The notes below the pieces were generated by a model that made no database searches, was not told where the DNA came from, and worked only from the letters and a program-made list of their open reading frames with translations. Made by a program: the position numbers and the translations under genes. A DNA stretch of 64,000 nt, taken from contig NZ_FNZN01000003.1 of NCBI RefSeq assembly GCF_900109345.1, positions 434,001 through 498,000 of the forward strand, given 5' to 3'. The DNA is from Maribacter orientalis (GTDB taxonomy: Bacteria > Bacteroidota > Bacteroidia > Flavobacteriales > Flavobacteriaceae). This document shows positions 59,508-64,000 of this stretch, one piece after another; the stretch's first letter is position 1, and every line of letters begins with the position of its first letter.

Positions 59508-59877
59508 TTTATTATTATCTGGAATTATAGTGATTTTTGCCGGAATCGTTTACGGAGGTCATCCAACCTTTGTGATGCCAGAACTTTTGGGTTTTGAAGT
59601 GAACGACTTAGAATTGAAGAATATGTTGCGTGCGGTCATGGGTATTTATTTGGGTATTGGTGCCTATTGGTTAATAGGTGCTTTTAAACCTAAACTTTGG
59701 TTTGGTGCCACTTTAAGTAATGTCCTTTTTATGGGAGGTATTTCTTTTGGTAGAATTGTTAGTACCCTATTTGACGGAGTGTCGCCACTTTTTACCCCTG
59801 CCTTAATTTTAGAGCTTTTATTTTTTGGATGGGGGCTTTATAATATGAATAAATACGAAGAGATAGAACAAAGTTGA
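59485..59877 (+). CDS. DUF4345 family membrane protein
   Basis: This 130-residue protein with four helices has the DUF4345 pattern: LNLLLSGIIVIFAGIVYGGHP, MLRAVMGIYLGIGAYWLIGAFKP (core RAVMGIYLGIGAYWL) and FMGGISFGRIVSTLFDG (core GRIVS). The last helix is FTPALILELLFFGWGLYNM. The open frame starts at 59470, but the ATG at 59485 is preferred. It overlaps the end of the MFS gene by 23 bases, so it is the fifth and last gene of the operon. Function unknown; its position suggests a helper of the exporter or enzyme. Confidence 0.83.
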   Translation: MTISKNLNLLLSGIIVIFAGIVYGGHPTFVMPELLGFEVNDLELKNMLRAVMGIYLGIGAYWLIGAFKPKLWFGATLSNVLFMGGISFGRIVSTLFDGVSPLFTPALILELLFFGWGLYNMNKYEEIEQS

Positions 59878-59892
59878 TAGGTAGGTTCTCTC

Positions 59893-60633
59893 TTAGAAAT
59901 CTAACTTCTTCTTACGAAGCTCAAAGTTTTGCCCTAAATATACTTTACGTACCATTTCATCTGCAGCCAAATCTTCAGGAATACCTGACTTTAAAATTCC
60001 GCCTTCAAACATTAAATATGATCGTTCTGTAATAGCAAGCGTTTCCTGCACGTTGTGGTCAGTAATAAGAATACCAATGTTTTTATCTTTTAATTGAGCT
60101 ACAATACGCTGAATGTCTTCTACGGCTACGGGGTCGACACCAGCAAAAGGTTCATCTAATAAAATAAATTTTGGGTCTGTTGCCAAAGCTCTAGCAATCT
60201 CTGTTCTTCTGCGCTCGCCACCAGATAATAAATCACCACGGCTTTTACGAATATGACCCAAACCAAACTCTTCGATAAGCGACTCCATTTTCATGTGTTG
60301 CTCTTTTTTACTCAGTTTGGTGAGTTGAAGTACGCTTAAAATATTCTTTTCAATACTAAGCTTTCTAAAGACCGAAGCTTCTTGCGCCAAATAACCAATA
60401 CCGTTTTGGGCTCTTTTGTACATGGGGAATTTGGTAATTTCCATATCGTCTAACCAAATACTACCTCCGTTAGGTTTGATAAGACCAACGATCATATAAA
60501 AGGAAGTTGTTTTACCTGCACCGTTTGGTCCTAGTAATCCTACAATTTCCCCTTGATTAACTTCCAAAGAAATTCCCTTAACCACCCTACGACCTCTATA
60601 GGACTTCATAATATTGTCGGCACGTAACTTCAT
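59893..60633 (-). CDS. lptB: Lipopolysaccharide export ATPase LptB
   Basis: LptB is the cytosolic ATPase of the Lpt machine that moves lipopolysaccharide to the outer membrane. The 246-residue protein has Walker [17 protein letters not shown] (core GPNGAGKTT), the Q-loop [16 protein letters not shown] (core [12 protein letters not shown]), signature [18 protein letters not shown] and Walker [15 protein letters not shown]. The D-loop and H ([11 protein letters not shown]) are present. This combination, with [12 protein letters not shown], is specific to LptB. It is alone on the minus strand, convergent with DUF4345. The downstream tail ([18 protein letters not shown]) is also typical. Confidence 0.96.
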   Translation of the reverse strand: MKLRADNIMKSYRGRRVVKGISLEVNQGEIVGLLGPNGAGKTTSFYMIVGLIKPNGGSIWLDDMEITKFPMYKRAQNGIGYLAQEASVFRKLSIEKNILSVLQLTKLSKKEQHMKMESLIEEFGLGHIRKSRGDLLSGGERRRTEIARALATDPKFILLDEPFAGVDPVAVEDIQRIVAQLKDKNIGILITDHNVQETLAITERSYLMFEGGILKSGIPEDLAADEMVRKVYLGQNFELRKKKLDF

Positions 60634-60684
60634 GTTTTCAAATCTATTGGTTATTGGTCTGTTAGAAAAGTAATTAGGGATTAT

Positions 60685-61035
60685 TTAACCTTGTTGGTTT
60701 TCTAACTCTTCCCAATATTCATAAGCTCTTCTCAAATGAGGTATAACAATGGTACCACCTACCAATGTTGCTATACCTAAAGTTTCCATAATCTCTTCTT
60801 TCGAAACACCTTCTTTGTGAGAACTTTCTAAGTGATATTTTACACAGTCATCGCAACGAAGAACTGTCGAGGCTACAAGCCCTAATAATTCTTTGGTTTT
60901 GACATCTAATGCACCCGCTGCAAACGCATTGGTGTCCAAATTAAATATTCGTTTAACTATTTTATTGTTATCAGCTAATAGCTTCTCGTTCATCTTAGAA
61001 CGATAAGCGTTAAATTCTTCAATTTGGTTTGACAT
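60685..61035 (-). CDS. Carboxymuconolactone decarboxylase / AhpD-like protein
   Basis: This 116-residue cytosolic helical protein has the AhpD-type redox motif in STVLRCDDCVKYHLESSHKEGVSKEEI (core CDDCVKYHL, a C-x2-C-x3-H motif). The CMD family C-terminus is ETLGIATLVGGTIVIPHLRRAYEY. It may act as a peroxidase partner or a dehydrogenase of small aromatic compounds. The conserved Cys pair favours peroxide defence. Its start overlaps the tatC stop by 17 bases, so they form one operon with the KdsD-like gene. Nothing links it functionally to protein export. Confidence 0.9.
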   Translation of the reverse strand: MSNQIEEFNAYRSKMNEKLLADNNKIVKRIFNLDTNAFAAGALDVKTKELLGLVASTVLRCDDCVKYHLESSHKEGVSKEEIMETLGIATLVGGTIVIPHLRRAYEYWEELENQQG

Positions 61036-61870
61036 TCTTATTTTCTTTTTTAGCTTTTTTTCTTTCTTTTCTAAGTACCATAGCAGAAATATAGATACTT
61101 ACTTGATATAAAATTAATACCGGTATTGCCACAATAATTTGGCTGGCAACATCTGGCGGAGTAATTACGGCGGATAGGATAAGTACGATGACCAAGGCTA
61201 TCTTACGGTACTTCTTCATAATCTCGGGGGTAACCAAGCCTACTTTGGTTAAAAAGAAGATAATAATCGGTAGTTCGAATAAAATACCACACGCAATTAC
61301 AGAAGCTCTAACGGTTGATATGTAAGAAGCTAAATCGAACTCGTTCGTAACCTCTGAACTCACTTGATACGTTCCTAGAAAGTTTATAGAAAGCGGCGCT
61401 ACTACATAATAACCGAATAGCACACCAATAAAAAATAAAAGGGAAGCAATTAATATAAACCCTCTTGAACTTTTACGTTCTTTTTCATAAAGCCCAGGGC
61501 TAATGAATTTCCACATTTCATACAAAACATATGGAAATCCGATGATGAAACCGGCCCAAATAGAGGTCCAAATGTGGGCAGAAAACTGTCCGGACATTAA
61601 TCTACTTTGAATAGTAAAGGGTAATTTTTCAGCACAGAAGGCGGAATCGAAACCAAAATAGGTAGCAATATCGCAGAAGAGTTTATACGTTGGGAAATCC
61701 ATTTTTTTAGGACCGAATATGACCGTATCAAAAATGAAATTTTTCATTAAAAAGGCTACAGAGCCAATAATAACGATTGCCAAAGTAGACCGAATTAAAT
61801 GCCATCTTAATTCTTCTAAATGGTCGAGAAATGACATCTCGTTGTGAGGTTTAGTAGCTTTGGAACTCAT
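61019..61870 (-). CDS. tatC: Sec-independent protein translocase subunit TatC
   Basis: TatC is the substrate-receptor membrane subunit of the twin-arginine export system, needed by the Tat oxidoreductases and isomerase in this window. The 283-residue protein has the N-terminal signature SFLDHLEELRWHLIRS (core LDHLEELR) and six predicted helices. The conserved family pattern includes GFIIGFPYVLYEMWKFISPGLYEKE (core FPYVLYEMWKFISPGL) and PDVASQIIVAIPVLILYQ. The start overlaps the end of kdsD by one base, and its 3' end overlaps the CMD gene by 17 bases. The C-terminal Lys-rich tail is cytosolic. TatA is not in this window. Confidence 0.97.
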   Translation of the reverse strand: MSSKATKPHNEMSFLDHLEELRWHLIRSTLAIVIIGSVAFLMKNFIFDTVIFGPKKMDFPTYKLFCDIATYFGFDSAFCAEKLPFTIQSRLMSGQFSAHIWTSIWAGFIIGFPYVLYEMWKFISPGLYEKERKSSRGFILIASLLFFIGVLFGYYVVAPLSINFLGTYQVSSEVTNEFDLASYISTVRASVIACGILFELPIIIFFLTKVGLVTPEIMKKYRKIALVIVLILSAVITPPDVASQIIVAIPVLILYQVSIYISAMVLRKERKKAKKENKNVKPN

Positions 61871-62904
61871 TATAAAATACCTTCGTTAATTAAATTATGT
61901 AAATGAATAACACCAACATAAGTGCCATTATCCATGGCAAGTAATTGTGAAATTCCTTTTTTTTGCATGTGCTCTAATGCCTTAATAGCTAAGGTATTTG
62001 CTGGTATGGTTTTCGGGTTGCTGGTCATGATATCTTCTGCCTTAAGGTCTTTGATATTATCATGCTTATTAAGCATGCGTCTAATATCGCCATCGGTTAC
62101 TATACCAACAACTTTTTCACCATCAAGAACCGCAGTAACTCCTAGCATTTTTTTAGAAATCTCTACGATAACCTTTTTAACCTCGGCATCTTTCTGAACA
62201 CTAGGTACCTGATTTTTACTTACCAAATCCGCAACTCTTAGATACAGTCTTTTGCCCAATGATCCACCTGGGTGATATTTCGCAAAATCTGTACTGCTAA
62301 ATCCTTTTATCTCTAAAAGAACTATAGCTAAGGCATCGCCCATTACTAATTGGGCTGTGGTACTCGTAGTAGGAGCCAATCCATTAGGGCAGGCTTCTTT
62401 TTCAACAAAAGTGTTTAGAATATAATTTGCTTCCTTTGCTAAAAAAGATTCGGTATTACCGGTCATTGCAATCAATTTATTAGTACCTCTTTTTAAAAGT
62501 GGAACCAACATTTTAATTTCAGGAGTATTGCCACTATTTGAAATACAAATGACCACATCATTGTCTTGAACTGTACCTAAGTCACCATGAATAGCGTCTC
62601 CGGCGTGCATGAAAATTGCAGGAGTTCCGGTAGAATTTAAAGTGGCTACAATCTTTGTGGCAATAATGGCACTTTTTCCAATACCAGAAATAATTACCCG
62701 GCCTTTTGATTCAACAATACAATTGACGACTTTCGCAAAATCGTCGGTTAGAAGTGTTGAGAGATGTGCTATGGCATCACGCTCAGTTTCAATTGTTTTT
62801 TTTGCCAAGTCAATAATGGTGTCCGTAGCTATCAATCTATTATTCAAATTATGGATTGTATTCCTAAAAGAATGTGTTATCTTTAAGTTGACAAAATTAA
62901 ACAA
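61870..62904 (-). CDS. kdsD: KpsF/GutQ-type arabinose-5-phosphate isomerase
   Basis: It converts ribulose 5-phosphate to arabinose 5-phosphate, the first step of KDO synthesis for lipopolysaccharide. The open frame is 344 codons from a TTG at 62904. It has an SIS domain (IVESKGRVIISGIGKSAIIATKIV, core GIGKSAIIA; ISNSGNTPEIKML, core CISNSGNT) and two CBS domains (from about residue 220). The N-terminal 23 residues (FNFVNLKITHSFRNTIHNLN) are not typical, and a TAATTTTG -7 box at 62892-62899 lies inside them. The true start is therefore probably the in-frame TTG at 62835, giving LIATDTIIDLAKK. Overlaps tatC by one base. Confidence 0.92.
   Translation of the reverse strand: MFNFVNLKITHSFRNTIHNLNNRLIATDTIIDLAKKTIETERDAIAHLSTLLTDDFAKVVNCIVESKGRVIISGIGKSAIIATKIVATLNSTGTPAIFMHAGDAIHGDLGTVQDNDVVICISNSGNTPEIKMLVPLLKRGTNKLIAMTGNTESFLAKEANYILNTFVEKEACPNGLAPTTSTTAQLVMGDALAIVLLEIKGFSSTDFAKYHPGGSLGKRLYLRVADLVSKNQVPSVQKDAEVKKVIVEISKKMLGVTAVLDGEKVVGIVTDGDIRRMLNKHDNIKDLKAEDIMTSNPKTIPANTLAIKALEHMQKKGISQLLAMDNGTYVGVIHLHNLINEGIL
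62892..62899 (-). promoter_or_regulatory. -7 promoter box inside annotated 5' end of kdsD
   Basis: TAATTTTG matches TAnnTTTG on the minus strand. It falls within the first codons of the longest kdsD frame, supporting the downstream TTG start at 62835. Confidence 0.4.
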
Positions 62905-63019
62905 ACTTAATTTTATATGCTGATTATCGCATAATAATTTAGAATAGCCAAGCTAGTCAAATAATATTTTTGTTCACTTATGAGTTTTAGTATAAGTAGT
63001 TTCCCCTTAAATGTAAAAT

Positions 63020-64000
63020 GTGACAGACAGTAAAAATTTCGAGAATATAGATTTACATTCCTCATTAAAAAAATATTTTGGTTTTTCTCAGTTCAAAGGA
63101 CTTCAAGAAGAAGTAATCAAAAATGTTTTACAACGGAATAATACGTTTGTGATTATGCCCACTGGTGGAGGTAAATCACTATGTTATCAATTACCGGCAC
63201 TTATGCAAGAAGGTACCGCTATTGTAGTTTCTCCTTTAATTGCTTTAATGAAAAATCAGGTAGATGCCATTCGTGGTGTATCATCTGAAATAGGAATTGC
63301 CCATGTTTTAAATTCCTCATTGAATAAGGGTGAAATAAAACAAGTTAAACAAGATATAACCGATGGTATTACTAAGCTCTTGTATGTTGCACCAGAGTCA
63401 TTGACTAAAGAGGAAAATGTTGAGTTTTTGAGATCGGTGGTTGTTTCTTTTGTTGCAGTCGATGAGGCACATTGTATTTCTGAATGGGGACATGATTTTA
63501 GGCCTGAGTATCGTAATCTTAAATCTATTGTAGAGCGTTTAGGAGATAATATTCCAATTATAGGCTTAACAGCCACAGCTACTCCTAAAGTACAAGAAGA
63601 TATTATCAAGAATTTAGGCATTGGTGGTGCAAAGTTATTTAAGGCATCGTTCAATCGCCCTAATCTTTTCTATGAAGTACGTACTAAAACCGAGAATGTA
63701 GAAGCTGATATAATCAGATTTGTAAAACAAAATTCAGGAAAATCAGGTATTATTTATTGTTTAAGCCGTAAAAAAGTTGAGGAGTTGGCTCAGGTGTTGC
63801 AGGTGAACGGTGTGAGTGCAGTACCATATCATGCAGGTTTTGATGCAAAGACAAGATCTAAATATCAAGATATGTTCTTGATGGAAGATGTAGATGTAGT
63901 GATTGCAACAATTGCCTTTGGTATGGGAATAGACAAGCCCGATGTACGTTTTGTTATTCATCACGATATTCCAAAAAGTATTGAAAGTTATTATCAAGAA
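63020..64000 (+). CDS. recQ: ATP-dependent DNA helicase RecQ, 3' end cut by window
   Basis: RecQ unwinds DNA in recombination and repair. Starting at the GTG at 63020, it gives TDSKNFENIDLHSSLKKYFGF. Motif 0 is FGFSQFKGLQEEVI (core FKGLQEEVI), Walker A is MPTGGGKSLCYQLPA, motif II is DEAHCISEWGHDFRPEY, motif III is GLTATAT, and motif V is IATIAFGMGIDKPDVRFVIH. Motifs line up with RecQ helicases. The remaining RQC and HRDC domains lie beyond base 64000. Two ATG codons just upstream run directly into stop codons, so GTG is the likely start. It is divergent from kdsD. Confidence 0.95.
   Translation, partial: MTDSKNFENIDLHSSLKKYFGFSQFKGLQEEVIKNVLQRNNTFVIMPTGGGKSLCYQLPALMQEGTAIVVSPLIALMKNQVDAIRGVSSEIGIAHVLNSSLNKGEIKQVKQDITDGITKLLYVAPESLTKEENVEFLRSVVVSFVAVDEAHCISEWGHDFRPEYRNLKSIVERLGDNIPIIGLTATATPKVQEDIIKNLGIGGAKLFKASFNRPNLFYEVRTKTENVEADIIRFVKQNSGKSGIIYCLSRKKVEELAQVLQVNGVSAVPYHAGFDAKTRSKYQDMFLMEDVDVVIATIAFGMGIDKPDVRFVIHHDIPKSIESYYQE

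Noticed and set aside
1-64000. CRISPR arrays, insertion sequences or prophage genes
   Set aside because: No repeat-spacer pattern, transposase, integrase or phage structural gene was recognised anywhere in the window.

Overview
The window is a compact, AT-rich stretch of a chromosome from a member of the Bacteroidota, most probably a marine Flavobacteriaceae (Maribacter/Zobellia-like). The reasons are a SecA of about 1120 residues, DUF5606 and DUF2795 proteins, Lnb-type DUF4105, many lipoproteins and Sec/Tat-exported sugar enzymes, frequent TTG/GTG starts, almost no Shine-Dalgarno sequences, and several matches to the Bacteroidota -7 promoter box TAnnTTTG. No rRNA, tRNA, CRISPR array, insertion sequence or prophage was recognised. 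Genus-level placement is inference.

Layout. 1-2100: a galactofuranose pair, UDP-galactopyranose mutase (cut by the window edge) and a candidate galactofuranosyltransferase. 2100-4510: housekeeping genes dapD, ruvX, def and DUF5606. 4570-8520: a four-gene minus-strand operon with an aquaglyceroporin, an esterase, an SGNH hydrolase and a GH20 hexosaminidase. 8780-12330: a small lipoprotein, exported sugar enzymes (SMP-30 and TIM-barrel isomerase), mazG and a lone response regulator. 12690-18410: a MATE exporter, then PAP2, a GT39 transferase, a UPF0104 membrane protein and a GT2 transferase, which look like a polyprenyl-phosphate-sugar glycosylation set. 18490-21030: meaB, DUF2911 and galM. 21130-23650: an ECF sigma factor, a likely anti-sigma factor and a DUF4097-like exported protein. 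23650-24190: a decayed gene. 24270-26980: a Tat oxidoreductase with a double-domain DUF1080 lipoprotein, consistent with 3-keto-glycoside metabolism. 27060-37900: msrA, an M23 peptidase, the tesA/ybbA/ybbP group, an amidohydrolase, a DEAD-box-type helicase and three small secreted proteins. 37890-48150: an amidohydrolase, a histidine kinase, a second Tat oxidoreductase, secA, DUF2795, the cobalamin adenosyltransferase, a shortened methyltransferase-like gene and a fourth small secreted protein. 48300-55000: ABC-F, DUF4105/Lnb, pssA, DinB, an FAD amine-oxidase-like protein and a tRNA-dihydrouridine synthase. 55000-59880: a tightly packed operon with a B12-binding-type radical SAM protein, GNAT, GyrI-like, MFS and DUF4345. 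59890-64000: lptB, an AhpD-like protein, tatC, kdsD and a truncated recQ.

The most unusual signal is a scattered family of four very small secreted proteins (28733, 29294, 37466 and, on the minus strand, 48149). They share a C-terminal signature of the form R-[LF]-[YF]-[KR]-x-K-N-x-x-[IV]-x-x-x-L-x-F. Each is preceded by a 150-325 base non-coding leader carrying clear inverted repeats, and three of the leaders share sequence. I do not recognise this family, and I regard it as the best candidate here for an undescribed system. Second-tier signals are the radical SAM operon, the decayed gene at 23650-24190, and the methyltransferase-like gene that has lost its SAM-binding half.
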